NCBI GenBank assembly: GCA_030432635.1
Contig: JAUIMB010000005.1
Coordinates: 1-64,000, forward strand
Length of the DNA: 64,000 bases
DNA from: Bacteroidia bacterium
GTDB lineage: Bacteria > Bacteroidota > Bacteroidia > Flavobacteriales > Flavobacteriaceae
Direction: 5' to 3'
Each line of letters begins with the position of its first letter. Positions within the stretch are counted from its first letter, which is position 1. The translations under genes were made by a program, and so were the position numbers. This document shows, one piece after another, positions 45,291-54,962 of this stretch. The notes beneath the pieces are model-generated. The model had not been told where the DNA came from. It saw only the letters and a list, made by a program, of their open reading frames with translations, and searched no databases.

Positions 45291-45435
45291 CTTGCACTTA
45301 TATTAAAGATTAATTTTTGTTTGGTCTTCGGAAGTTAGCCACCTCAAGTCCGTAAGCGCTTTTAGTATAAACTTTATCAGTTATAACCGTGGAAAAAATA
45401 TGTTGTTGCTATTGAAAGGTTTTATCACAATTTGT

Positions 45436-45849
45436 TTAAGATTTAAATACATTTTTAGCGTTTTTGAAACACTTAAATTCTAACATATAATCATTAGGGT
45501 CTTTTACAAAAAAGGACTTGTGCTCTCCTGACTTATCCTTTAAGAATACGGTCTTGTCTACAAGATTAAGTTCCTCTTTCTCCAATTTTTTATAGATCTC
45601 TTTCCAAGGTTTTTCCTCTAGAATGATTCCAAAATGGAAAGACGGTAAAATTTTACCCTCAAAAACATAACTAGGGTTTGTGAAATTAAATTTCTTTGCT
45701 CTAATGAAAGTGAGCTGATTACCGAACAAATCGATATCAACCCAACTATCAGCTGTTCTACCTAAAGATGCGCCAACGATCTGATGGTAAAAATGCTTCG
45801 TCTCTTTTACACTGATACAAGGCAGTGAGATATGAAATGCTGCTTCCAT
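45436..45849 (-). CDS. VOC-family protein (glyoxalase/bleomycin resistance)
   Basis: 137 residues from the ATG at 45849, chosen because the VOC strand AAFHISLPCISV begins there; an ATG at 45885 would add 12 residues. FYHQIVGASLGRTADSWVDIDLFGNQLTF and the C-terminal FVKDPNDYMLEFK are typical of the VOC fold (betaalphabetabetabeta). Metal ligands are His/Glu positions common to the family. The substrate cannot be named. Confidence 0.8.
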   Translation of the reverse strand: MEAAFHISLPCISVKETKHFYHQIVGASLGRTADSWVDIDLFGNQLTFIRAKKFNFTNPSYVFEGKILPSFHFGIILEEKPWKEIYKKLEKEELNLVDKTVFLKDKSGEHKSFFVKDPNDYMLEFKCFKNAKNVFKS

Positions 45850-45885
45850 GGTATTTAATTTAAAGTTAAACGTTTTTTTGATCAC

Positions 45886-46077
45886 ATCATTATCTAACCT
45901 AAGGTCACTGTTTTACTCCTAAGACTCTAGAACTGTGACATCTTGAAGCCATATTGACCTCTATTAAAGATACGATATTATCTCAAGTTAAATGATAAAA
46001 ATTTTTCTATTTTGAGTTTACAAGTATCTGATTTCAAAGTAGATATTGAGTCTGCCTTGACTTTTGCCGTTATCCAA
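45886..46077. other. Gap without a gene
   Basis: 192 bases between the VOC gene and the RMD1 gene. Nothing beyond a possible promoter for the VOC gene is seen. Confidence 0.4.
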
Positions 46078-46851
46078 TTACAAGAGCTTTAAAATGAACA
46101 TATCGACAACTTCAACCAAAATGAGGATAATGATAATCCATTCCAGTTTACTACTTTCCTTATGATCCATGATGTCCTTGAACAGTTCTAGGTTTTCCTT
46201 TATGATATCGATACGGTCATGAATGTGATGATAGCGATCCTTAAGGTCGAAGGTTTGCTTTAAATCTGAATTCAATTTATTGAGCAACTCGTCATCCCAA
46301 GTAATATCAGGAGCATCAAAAATGTATAGGTTTTCCGAAATCTTGTTCTTGATGTTCAAGGCTTTTCCGATAAAGCGTTTCAGTTTCGTTCCAGAAATGT
46401 CCAATTTCCCCTTTCTTTCCAAATATTTGGTATGCTCATTCGTTTCAAAAAGCAATGCTTCAGTAATTTCAGAATACCTTGTCAATGCCACCGATTGCGA
46501 TGCGTTTAGCATCACTAAGCGAATCATTTCAGCATTAATTTCAGAAAGTACGATTTTATCAAACTCTACCTTAACGACATCTTCAATGCTGACATTGACT
46601 TCTTCTGAAAGTTTTTCAGCCAAATAGGCATTACAAAAAGGTTTGAGCTTGTCTAATATATGATGGATTTCTTCAGAAGTCGCATTGAAGAAACTCACCA
46701 TTCCGTATTGAAAAAGGTAAATATATTTATGCGTATCATACGCATAGAACAACTCGTCACTGTCTTGAAATAAGAGTGTCCAATCCAGTTGTTGCTTCGC
46801 ATCCTTAACCTTGATAGCGTCAGCAACTTGATAAGCAAGTACCTTGTACAT
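46078..46851 (-). CDS. RMD1/DUF155-family protein
   Basis: 257 residues. DUF155 signature LFQDSDELFYAYDTHKYIYLFQYGMVSFFNATSEE at the N-terminus and a C-terminal hydrophobic segment (WIIIILILVEVVDMFILKLL) that is a membrane anchor. Yeast Rmd1 and mitochondrial relatives are of unclear function; YagE is the bacterial homologue. It is the last gene of a minus-strand group whose first genes make polyamines, with a TAATG-like start overlap to the small acidic gene. Confidence 0.8.
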   Translation of the reverse strand: MYKVLAYQVADAIKVKDAKQQLDWTLLFQDSDELFYAYDTHKYIYLFQYGMVSFFNATSEEIHHILDKLKPFCNAYLAEKLSEEVNVSIEDVVKVEFDKIVLSEINAEMIRLVMLNASQSVALTRYSEITEALLFETNEHTKYLERKGKLDISGTKLKRFIGKALNIKNKISENLYIFDAPDITWDDELLNKLNSDLKQTFDLKDRYHHIHDRIDIIKENLELFKDIMDHKESSKLEWIIIILILVEVVDMFILKLL

Positions 46852-47171
46852 TAGTCACTATCAGACATCTCGTCTGGATCTAAATCTGGATCTTGAACAG
46901 CTTCTGGGTCATCATTATCAAAATCCTCATAATCGTCTTCATCATAATTCTCCATGGTCACTGCAAGCTTGGTACTGACCTTCACCAAATATTTTGTGTC
47001 CTCTGTGGTTACCTCAACAGCTTCAACAATTTCATTGTTGGCATTTCTGAAGGAAATCACATGGCCATCATCGTATCCATGAGGATACTTTTCGACCAAT
47101 AAAGCCAAAATTTCTGGTGTTAACTTTTTAAAATCAACAATAACACGTTTCAAGTTGTCTTTTTTATTCAT
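46851..47171 (-). CDS. Small acidic protein of unknown function
   Basis: 106 residues, ending in a run of Asp and Glu (residues about 80-106). The N-terminal 60 residues have a regular helix-strand order (FKKLTPEILALLVEKYPHGYDDGHVISF). The gene lies between the deoxyhypusine-synthase-like gene (3 bases) and RMD1 (overlap). I do not recognise it, but the tight spacing in the operon shows that it is translated. Confidence 0.7.
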   Translation of the reverse strand: MNKKDNLKRVIVDFKKLTPEILALLVEKYPHGYDDGHVISFRNANNEIVEAVEVTTEDTKYLVKVSTKLAVTMENYDEDDYEDFDNDDPEAVQDPDLDPDEMSDSD

Positions 47172-47173
47172 AG

Positions 47174-48154
47174 TTACAGGTCTAAAAGATAAGCAAAAAT
47201 GAGAGGCGCAACAATTGTAGCATCACTTTCTATTATAAATTTAGGTGTATTAATATCCAATTTTCCCCAAGTAATCTTTTCGTTTGGTACAGCTCCAGAG
47301 TAGGATCCATAACTTGTTGTCGAATCACTTATCTGACAAAAGTAACTCCAAAATGGTGTATCTGTACGTTCCATATCCTGATATAACATTGGCACCACAC
47401 ATATTGGAAAATCACCAGCAATACCTCCTCCTATTTGGAAAAAGCCAATCCCATTTTCAGAGTTTTCGGTATACCAATCGGCCAAAAATGTCATATATTC
47501 AATTCCAGATTTCACAGTGCTCGCTTTTAATTCGCCTTTGAGCACATAGCTGGCAAAAATATTTCCCATGGTACTGTCTTCCCAACCTGGGCAAACGATT
47601 GGCAGGTTTTTTTCTGCTGCTGCATACATCCAAGAATCCTTCACATCAATTTCATAGTAATCTTCAAGCACACCAGAAAGCAACAATTTGTACATGTATT
47701 CATGTGGCAAATAGCGCTCACCATTCGCTTCGGCATCCTTCCATATTTTTACAATGTGCTCTTGTATTCTTCTGAAGGCTTCTTCCTCAGGAATGCAAGT
47801 ATCCGTAACACGATTCAATCCTTTCTCCAGCAAATTCCATTCATCCTGAGCTGTCAAATCTCGATAGTTTGGAACACGTTTATAATGGGAATGTGCCACA
47901 AGATTCATAATATCCTCCTCAAGGTTTGCACCTGTACAAGATACAATATGCACTTTATCCTGACGAATCATTTCAGCAAAAATCTTTCCTAATTCTGCAG
48001 TACTCATTGCTCCAGCCAAAGACACGAGCATTTTTGCTCCGCTATTTAATTGGTCTTCATAGCCTTTTGCGGCATCTACCAAAGCTGCTGCATTGAAATG
48101 TAAATAATACTTTTCAACAAACTGTGATATTGGTCCTTTAGATATCATCGTCAT
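47174..48154 (-). CDS. Deoxyhypusine synthase-family protein
   Basis: 326 residues. Deoxyhypusine-synthase signatures: LVSLAGAMSTAELGKIFAEMI, CTGANLEEDI, PIVCPGWEDSTMG, FQIGGGIAGDFPICV and DSTTSYGSYSGAV. In eukaryotes the enzyme modifies eIF5A with the aminobutyl of spermidine; bacterial forms act on polyamines (homospermidine or related). The gene overlaps agmatinase by 17 bases, so a polyamine role is very likely here. Confidence 0.9.
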   Translation of the reverse strand: MTMISKGPISQFVEKYYLHFNAAALVDAAKGYEDQLNSGAKMLVSLAGAMSTAELGKIFAEMIRQDKVHIVSCTGANLEEDIMNLVAHSHYKRVPNYRDLTAQDEWNLLEKGLNRVTDTCIPEEEAFRRIQEHIVKIWKDAEANGERYLPHEYMYKLLLSGVLEDYYEIDVKDSWMYAAAEKNLPIVCPGWEDSTMGNIFASYVLKGELKASTVKSGIEYMTFLADWYTENSENGIGFFQIGGGIAGDFPICVVPMLYQDMERTDTPFWSYFCQISDSTTSYGSYSGAVPNEKITWGKLDINTPKFIIESDATIVAPLIFAYLLDL

Positions 48155-49088
48155 CCTCGAATTTAGAAAATTTATGAATACTTGATGTCATCGCATTGAA
48201 ATTACTTTCAAAATCTTCATCAGCATCTTCATTTAAAAACTTATAAGTTAGCAATTTGTAGTATAATTTTGCGGCAAGAAAATCAGATGCCTTTGCGTAC
48301 TCGTTTGGACATAATTCTACAATATCAAAACCAACGACATTCTTTTCCTCAAAAACCTGACGTAAAAAGTCTAGGGTTTCGTACCAAAGCAGACCTCCTG
48401 GCTCTGGAGTTCCTGTTGACGGACAAATTGAAGGATCAAACACATCTAAATCTATGGTGATGTACACATTATCTGTCATTTGATCGATGGCATTGTCCAT
48501 CCAGCTATCATCATCGGCCATTTCATGGGCAAAGTACGTTTTATCCTCGTCCATTACTGTTGTCTCAATAGCATCCATACTGCGTATTCCCACTTGAATT
48601 AAATTAGTGGTTTGGCTTGCCTCATAAAGCGCACAAGCATGATTACATGCGCTACCTTGATACGATTTTCGCAAATCGGCATGCGCATCAAGTTGTAAAA
48701 CCGTAATGTTGTCGAAACTTTCGTTAAAGGCTCTAATCGTACCTATTGAAATGGAATGTTCTCCTCCAAATGTGGTCACAAACTTGTTTTTCTTGATGTA
48801 GCTCTTTACCGTTTTATGAACTGCTTCAACCATGGCTTCGGGTGAAGAACTTTCGGTTATTGGATCGGCTAAAAACACACCTTGTTTGTAAACTTCTGTT
48901 TCGGTTTCGATATCGTATAATTCCATATTTTCAGAAGCTTCCAAAAACGCTTTCGGACCTTTATCAGCTCCTTTTTGCCAAGTACTAGTGCCATCATAAG
49001 GCACTGGGATCAATACTATTTTTGCGTTATCAAGTTTAGCGTATTGATCGTCTATTCCTGCGTAATTTTTTTTATTCATGGTTGTCAT
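48138..49088 (-). CDS. speB: Agmatinase
   Basis: 316 residues, arginase/agmatinase fold. Manganese motifs FGGEHS, LDAHADLR and DLDVFDPS, and GTPEPGGLLW. It hydrolyses agmatine to putrescine and urea. Its start overlaps the stop of arginine decarboxylase at one base. Confidence 0.93.
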   Translation of the reverse strand: MTTMNKKNYAGIDDQYAKLDNAKIVLIPVPYDGTSTWQKGADKGPKAFLEASENMELYDIETETEVYKQGVFLADPITESSSPEAMVEAVHKTVKSYIKKNKFVTTFGGEHSISIGTIRAFNESFDNITVLQLDAHADLRKSYQGSACNHACALYEASQTTNLIQVGIRSMDAIETTVMDEDKTYFAHEMADDDSWMDNAIDQMTDNVYITIDLDVFDPSICPSTGTPEPGGLLWYETLDFLRQVFEEKNVVGFDIVELCPNEYAKASDFLAAKLYYKLLTYKFLNEDADEDFESNFNAMTSSIHKFSKFEDDDDI

Positions 49089-50536
49089 TATTGTAGTGAT
49101 ATTTCTAATTTGTCCTTTGTCGATTCTAATTTTTCCGATGTTTTAGAATATCCTAAAATGTTAAGTAAGTCTTCACTTTTTTGTTGTTCACTAAATGTTG
49201 TTGTTGTTACATTTCCGTCGTCATCCTTATCAATCAATATGTGCTTTGGAGAAGGAATCAAGCAGTGCTGCAACCCTCCAAATCCACCAATTGTTTCTTG
49301 ATATGCTCCTGTGTTGAAAAACCCAATGTATAATGGTTTCTCTTTGTTATACTTCGGAAGATAAATGGCATTCATGTGCTGTTCGCTGTTGTAATAGTCA
49401 TCACTATCACATGTTAAACCACCTAATAAGACACGTTCATAACTATCATGCCATCGGTTGATTGGCAACATGATAAAACGTTTATTGATGGCCCAAGTAT
49501 CTGGAAGTGTTGTGATAAACGACGAGTTAATCATATTCCATTTTTCACGGTCGTTTTGTTGCTTCTGGTACAATACTTCATAAATTGCTCCTCCACTTTC
49601 ACCTACGGTAAAGCTTCCAAATTCAGTGAAAATATTTGGGACATCAACGTCCTCCTCCTCACAAACCAATTTGATTTGGTTGACAATTTCGTCAACCATG
49701 TATTCATAATCAAAATCAAAGGCCAAGGAATTTTTTATAGGAAAACCTCCTCCAATATTCAAACTATCCAACGACGGACAAATCTTTTTGAGGTTGGTAT
49801 ATACCTTTAGACATTTGGTCAACTCGTTCCAATAATAGGCATTGTCACGAATCCCAGTATTGATGAAAAAGTGAAGCATTTTCAGTTCGACCTTTTCATT
49901 TTTTTGGATTTGACTTTTGTAAAATGGGACAATGTTTTTATAGCCAATTCCCAATCGCGATGTATAAAATTCGAACTTTGGTTCTTCTTCAGAAGCAATT
50001 CGAATACCAATATTGAATTTGCCTTCGATTTCATCTGATAACAAATCGATTTCCTCATAGTTATCGATTATCGGAATCGCATTTTTATGTCCATTGTTGA
50101 TCAATCTCGCAATATTGGTGATGTATTGCGCACGTTTAAATCCGTTACTGATGACATAAGTATCATTGGTGATTTTTCCTTCGGCCTTTAAAGCCTCAAC
50201 GATATCGATATCAAAGGCAGAAGACGTTTCAATATGGATATTATTTTTGAGCGCCTCGTCTAAAACATGTTTAAAATGAGAGCTTTTGGTACAATAGCAG
50301 TAGTGGTATTTGCCATTATAATCATGCTTTTCAATGGCTTTGGCGAACCAATGCTTTGCACGATTGATATTATTAGAAATTTGTGGCAAATACGTAAACT
50401 TCAAAGGTGCTCCGTATTGCTCAACCAATTGCATCAGGTTGATGTTGTGAAACTCCAAAGTTTTTTGTTTGAGCTCAAACTCAGGTTGAGGAAAATCAAA
50501 GGTTTGATTAACCAAATCGATATATTTTGTGTTCAT
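49088..50536 (-). CDS. speA: Arginine decarboxylase (PLP-dependent)
   Basis: 482 residues, fold-III PLP decarboxylase. PLP Lys K84 in YCYCTKSSH; glycine loop NIGGGFP; substrate region GGLTCDSDDYY and FFNTGAYQ near the C-terminus. It makes agmatine from arginine for the downstream agmatinase. It is shorter than E. coli SpeA and lacks its N-terminal region, as usual for Bacteroidota. Confidence 0.9.
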   Translation of the reverse strand: MNTKYIDLVNQTFDFPQPEFELKQKTLEFHNINLMQLVEQYGAPLKFTYLPQISNNINRAKHWFAKAIEKHDYNGKYHYCYCTKSSHFKHVLDEALKNNIHIETSSAFDIDIVEALKAEGKITNDTYVISNGFKRAQYITNIARLINNGHKNAIPIIDNYEEIDLLSDEIEGKFNIGIRIASEEEPKFEFYTSRLGIGYKNIVPFYKSQIQKNEKVELKMLHFFINTGIRDNAYYWNELTKCLKVYTNLKKICPSLDSLNIGGGFPIKNSLAFDFDYEYMVDEIVNQIKLVCEEEDVDVPNIFTEFGSFTVGESGGAIYEVLYQKQQNDREKWNMINSSFITTLPDTWAINKRFIMLPINRWHDSYERVLLGGLTCDSDDYYNSEQHMNAIYLPKYNKEKPLYIGFFNTGAYQETIGGFGGLQHCLIPSPKHILIDKDDDGNVTTTTFSEQQKSEDLLNILGYSKTSEKLESTKDKLEISLQ

Positions 50537-51089
50537 TATTGTGTTTAAAAATTAAATGTAATTGGTGATGGTTAACAAATGGTTAAGCCAACAAGAATTA
50601 AATATCAATAGTAATGCTTATCAAATACTAGATATTAGACGAAAAATTAAACACAATATCTCAAACCTGTATTTGAGGTTGAGTGGTCGGGATAAAGCCA
50701 AACAAATGTTGGCTCATTAAGATGTAGTAAGCGGAAGTTAGCTCTAAAATTCGGTTGCTTAATCTATAAGCGGCTTTTGAATATGACTTCCTAATCTTCA
50801 AAAACCCGAACGTAAAAACACGTTTCAATTTGTTCAGCTAAATGGCTTCTTGACAATGTTTCCCAAAAAGCGAGACAAATGTAGTCTATTTTTTGATTCG
50901 CAAAACATTTTTGTACTTTTTTTGAAATTAATTTTAACGAAATATATAAGCCGAATTATTTTTTAATATTTAATTTTATAATTCACTCATTAAAACGACT
51001 GTTTTACCTTGCAAAATAGCCGTATAACTCAACATGGGTTTGATAACTTTAAAACAACGTATACATTTGATATTACAAAATATAGAATT
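50537..51089. other. Intergenic region between the polyamine operon and the CarboxypepD_reg-like gene
   Basis: About 550 bases. Divergent promoters are expected at both ends. An AT-rich stretch around 50890-50990 may hold the plus-strand promoter, but no exact TAnnTTTG with a -33 was found. The section between about 50640 and 50880 has no obvious gene or structure; an untranslated leader of the polyamine operon is possible. Confidence 0.4.
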
Positions 51090-51515
51090 ATGAAAACAAT
51101 AACTACAAATCGTATTGCCAAGGTTTTAGGCAGTTTAATTATCGTAATGTTGGTAGGTCTTAATAGCAACATGACCTATGCACAGAACACGCAGAATGAC
51201 ATGACAAGTTCTGCAGACCAGAAATTAACGGTTAAGGGTAAGGTTAGTGATGATGAAGGCCCTTTACCTGGTGTGAATATCGTGCTAAAAGGCAGTAAAG
51301 TTGGAGCAGTTACCGATGAAAACGGGATGTTTACTTTTCCGCAGGCTCTGAGTTCAGGAGACGTATTGGTGTTCAGTTTTTTAGGTTTTGAAAATCAAGA
51401 AATCAAAGTAACTCCTAAAAACACATTTATCAATTTGATGATGACATCAGAATTTGTTGAAATGATGGGAGCTCCTAATTCTGACAAACCATACAGGTCA
51501 AAACGTTCCAATTAA
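51090..51515 (+). CDS. Secreted CarboxypepD_reg-like domain protein
   Basis: 141 residues from the ATG at 51090, chosen because a signal peptide (MKTITTNRIAKVLGSLIIVMLVGLNSNMTYAQ) begins there; the ATG at 51009 would put 27 more residues in front. The domain LTVKGKVSDDEGPLPGVNIVLKGSKVGAVTDENGMFTF is a TonB-receptor-type carboxypeptidase regulatory repeat (beta-sandwich). The protein is one domain only, so it may be a small periplasmic partner of an outer-membrane transporter. Confidence 0.75.
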   Translation: MKTITTNRIAKVLGSLIIVMLVGLNSNMTYAQNTQNDMTSSADQKLTVKGKVSDDEGPLPGVNIVLKGSKVGAVTDENGMFTFPQALSSGDVLVFSFLGFENQEIKVTPKNTFINLMMTSEFVEMMGAPNSDKPYRSKRSN

Positions 51516-51547
51516 GCTGTCTTTTCAACCTTACGGAAATTGTATCT

Positions 51548-52549
51548 ATGAGATACATCTTGCTCTTTATTGTGGCAGTGCAAGGTTATGCACAGCAATC
51601 AGATTTTGATCATGTCGATTTTGAAAAAGCCGATAGTATTGCCTTGTCCTGCAACAATGAAGGTCTTGATAATTTACCACAACTTGCCTTTAAGCTCACT
51701 CAAGATCTAGATACTGATGTTGAACGATTTCGAGCTATTTACAAATGGGTATGCACGAATATCGCCAATGACTATGATCTATACAGCAGAAACAAAAGAA
51801 AACGGGTTAAGTTCAAAAACGATAGCCTACAACTTAAACTGTGGAACGATCGGTTCAAAACCAAAATATTCGACAAGCTTTTGAAAAAAAAGCGCACCAT
51901 TTGTACGGGTTATGCTTACCTAGTTCAAGAATTGTCAAAACTCGCAAATCTCGATTGTAGGATGGTTCATGGATACGGAAAAACAAGCATGACCACTATT
52001 GAAGCCGAAGATCCTCCCAACCATACTTGGAATGCCATTAAACTCAATGGAAAATGGTACTTGTGTGATCCTACTTGGGCAAGTGGAATTCCAGATCCAG
52101 ACACCAATATCTTCACCTTTAATTATAATGACGGTTACTTTTTGGCACATCCTGAGTTGTTCGCCATTAACCACTTTCCGTTGGAATCAAGATGGTCGCT
52201 TACCGACACTGAGACATCCTTTGAAGCCTTTTTGGATACGCCTATTTTGTATGGCAACGCTTATACAAACCTAAATTTGCATTTGGCTCCCGAACACTTT
52301 AGCAACAACATTAATACATCACAGCACATTAAGTTTCAATATGAGCTTTTATATCAAGTGACTCCAGGTGAAGTCCGATTGGATATCGACAATGGATTTC
52401 ATAGTAGACGTGTTGCCATTGACAATATTGTGATTGAAAACAAGCGACTCTCCTTTACCCATCGGTTTGAGCATAGTGGGTTTTACGATGTTCATTTTTA
52501 TCTCAATGACAGATTGATATCTACTTACACTTTTGATGTGTCACGTTAG
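51548..52549 (+). CDS. Transglutaminase-like secreted protein
   Basis: 333 residues. Signal peptide MRYILLFIVAVQGYAQ. The transglutaminase-like fold has TICTGYAYL (Cys), NHTWNAIKLNG (His) and LCDPTWASG (Asp). The C-terminal beta region (YDVHFYLNDRLISTYTF) is unassigned. It lies 33 bases after the CarboxypepD gene, so the two may be one operon. Confidence 0.8.
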   Translation: MRYILLFIVAVQGYAQQSDFDHVDFEKADSIALSCNNEGLDNLPQLAFKLTQDLDTDVERFRAIYKWVCTNIANDYDLYSRNKRKRVKFKNDSLQLKLWNDRFKTKIFDKLLKKKRTICTGYAYLVQELSKLANLDCRMVHGYGKTSMTTIEAEDPPNHTWNAIKLNGKWYLCDPTWASGIPDPDTNIFTFNYNDGYFLAHPELFAINHFPLESRWSLTDTETSFEAFLDTPILYGNAYTNLNLHLAPEHFSNNINTSQHIKFQYELLYQVTPGEVRLDIDNGFHSRRVAIDNIVIENKRLSFTHRFEHSGFYDVHFYLNDRLISTYTFDVSR

Positions 52550-52658
52550 TTTTGAGGAACATGTTAAGAATTCAGTTAAAATTTCCTATTTTGCATTAAC
52601 AACTTATCCTAATCACATTGAATAATTTCAATAAAGTTAAAGTCTAGTTTACCATCCT

Positions 52659-54941
52659 ATGAAGAATTTATTACTCTTAATCCTATTGCTAACAGTGGCT
52701 TCAATTAATGCTCAAATTGTGAGTATTCCCGATCCGAATTTTAAGAATGCACTATTGAATTATAATCCACCAATCGATCTGAATAATGATAATGAAATTC
52801 AAGTTTCCGAAGCTGAAAATGTAACAACATTATTGTCTTTAAGTTTTGAAAACATTAGTGATTTAACAGGTATTGAAGCCTTTGTGAATTTGACACAAAT
52901 TAGGATGCAGAGCAATCCTATCACTTCTGTAGACTTGAGTGCAAACACGCTTCTTACAAGTTTTGATGCCTGGAATTGTCCGTTAAATAGTATAAATGTT
53001 AGTAACAACACCTTGTTAGAAACTTTGGTTTTTACAAATGGGACAGTTGACAATATTGACTTATCTAACAACAATGCCTTGATTATACTACGATGTGACA
53101 ATAATGATCTGTCAGAATTGGATGTCAGTAACATGCCATCGTTAAGTACACTAGGTTGTTCAGGAAATAATATAACAACACTAGATGTAACTAATAACAC
53201 TCAACTTATGAGTTTAGATTGCTCAAGCAATAATATCATGATGTTTGATTTTAGCAATAACTCAAACATAGAAACATTAAGAATCGGCAACAATCCCATC
53301 ACAGAAATAGACCTAAGCAACAATGATAATATATTTGAATTACATTGTGATAATACATTAATTTCTGAGCTTGATCTTAGCAATATGTCTAGTTTGGGTT
53401 GGATGGTAAGCTACAACAACCCTAATTTAACCTATATCAACCTTCAGAATGGTAATAATGATAATTATATAGTTGGAGAAGGTCCATTAGAAGATTTACC
53501 GAATTTACAATTGGTTTGTATCGATGATTTGACAACTACTTTTGCTGAAGACATTAACCAAACAGGGCATCCAGTTACTTTTACTGATGATTGCCCTTTA
53601 ACACTAAATAACATTAATGCAATAACAGGTAATATTCGTTTTGACCTCATGAATGATGGTTGTGATCCGAATGATGTGGCGGATATAGCTGTTGGCAATA
53701 CCATGATTATTAGCAACAATGAGAGTGGTAATTACCAAACTTTTACACAAAATGACGGTTCATATACACTATACGTAGGAGAAGGTGATTTTTCAACGAG
53801 TGTTACGACAAACTTACCTGATTATTTTGATGTAAGTCCTGAATCTGAAGTCACTAGTTTCACAGGTTTTGGCAATACAGATACCACAGATTTCTGCGTA
53901 TCATCTTCGCAAACCATAAATGATCTATATGTGACTCTTATCCCAGTTACAGCCGCGAGACCAGGTTTTATGGCTGAATATCAAGTACTCATTAAAAATA
54001 AAGGCACGACTATTTTAAGTGGTGGTGTAGAAATTGAATTTGATAATGATAAGCTTCAAGTCACCAATTTACCAACCTCTGGCAATACGATTCTATTTCA
54101 ATTCTTCAATCTTGCGCCTTTCTCAACATTAACTGCCACCATTGAGTGTAACGTTTTTGCACCACCAACCGTTAACATTGGAGATGTTTTGAATTTTACA
54201 ACTACTGTTACTCCTATTGAAGGTGACCATACGGTTGAAGACAACACTTTCAATCTTGAACAAACGGTTCGAGGTTCTTTCGATCCAAATGACATTACTG
54301 TATTAGAAGGTGATGAAATCTTATATGAAGATATAGATAAGTACCTACATTATGTTATAAGGTTCCAGAATACAGGAACTGATTTTGCTGAAAATGTTGT
54401 TGTGAATAATGTACTAGATAGTAATTTAGACTGGAACACTATTGAACTTCTCAACATGAGTCATTTTGGTCGTGTAGAAATAACAAACGATAATAACATC
54501 GATTTCATTTTTGAAGATATAAACCTACCTGCAGAATCCCAAAACGAAGCATTGTCAAATGGATTTATAGCCTATAAAATTAAGCCTAGAGGTGATATCA
54601 ATATAGGAGATATCATGAACAATGTTGTGGATATTTATTTTGATTTTAATGAGCCCATTCAAACCAATACGGTTTCAACAGAAGTGGTAGATGCGCTTTC
54701 ATTGAATGAGTATCATCAAGACTTATTTTCACTATTTCCAAACCCTACTTCGGATATCATCTATATAGAATCCCAATTTGAAATTTCAACAATAGATATT
54801 TATAATAGCCTTGGACAATTGGTACTATCAAAAAGCCATGAAAACCGAATTGATATTTCGAATTTTAGCAACGGTTTTTACTTAGTACAAATCACAGCCG
54901 TTGATGGTCAAATATCCATTCAAAACGTTCTAAAAAAATAA
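52659..54941 (+). CDS. Leucine-rich-repeat surface protein with DUF7619 and T9SS sorting domain
   Basis: 760 residues. A signal peptide (ending SINAQ), about eight leucine-rich repeats of an Asn-rich type (residues about 40-300), a CarboxypepD-like and beta region, the DUF7619-type domain (FDPNDITVLEGD; YVIRFQNTGTDFAENVVV), and a C-terminal T9SS type A signal (LFSLFPNPTSD; VYLVQI-like strand). It is likely a surface adhesin or binding protein; the ligand is unknown. Confidence 0.88.
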   Translation: MKNLLLLILLLTVASINAQIVSIPDPNFKNALLNYNPPIDLNNDNEIQVSEAENVTTLLSLSFENISDLTGIEAFVNLTQIRMQSNPITSVDLSANTLLTSFDAWNCPLNSINVSNNTLLETLVFTNGTVDNIDLSNNNALIILRCDNNDLSELDVSNMPSLSTLGCSGNNITTLDVTNNTQLMSLDCSSNNIMMFDFSNNSNIETLRIGNNPITEIDLSNNDNIFELHCDNTLISELDLSNMSSLGWMVSYNNPNLTYINLQNGNNDNYIVGEGPLEDLPNLQLVCIDDLTTTFAEDINQTGHPVTFTDDCPLTLNNINAITGNIRFDLMNDGCDPNDVADIAVGNTMIISNNESGNYQTFTQNDGSYTLYVGEGDFSTSVTTNLPDYFDVSPESEVTSFTGFGNTDTTDFCVSSSQTINDLYVTLIPVTAARPGFMAEYQVLIKNKGTTILSGGVEIEFDNDKLQVTNLPTSGNTILFQFFNLAPFSTLTATIECNVFAPPTVNIGDVLNFTTTVTPIEGDHTVEDNTFNLEQTVRGSFDPNDITVLEGDEILYEDIDKYLHYVIRFQNTGTDFAENVVVNNVLDSNLDWNTIELLNMSHFGRVEITNDNNIDFIFEDINLPAESQNEALSNGFIAYKIKPRGDINIGDIMNNVVDIYFDFNEPIQTNTVSTEVVDALSLNEYHQDLFSLFPNPTSDIIYIESQFEISTIDIYNSLGQLVLSKSHENRIDISNFSNGFYLVQITAVDGQISIQNVLKK

Positions 54942-54962
54942 CATTGCTGTTATCTAGTAGAA

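Noticed and set aside
51009-51089. N-terminal extension of the CarboxypepD_reg protein
   Set aside because: The 27 extra residues would come before a clear signal peptide; the ATG at 51090 is preferred.
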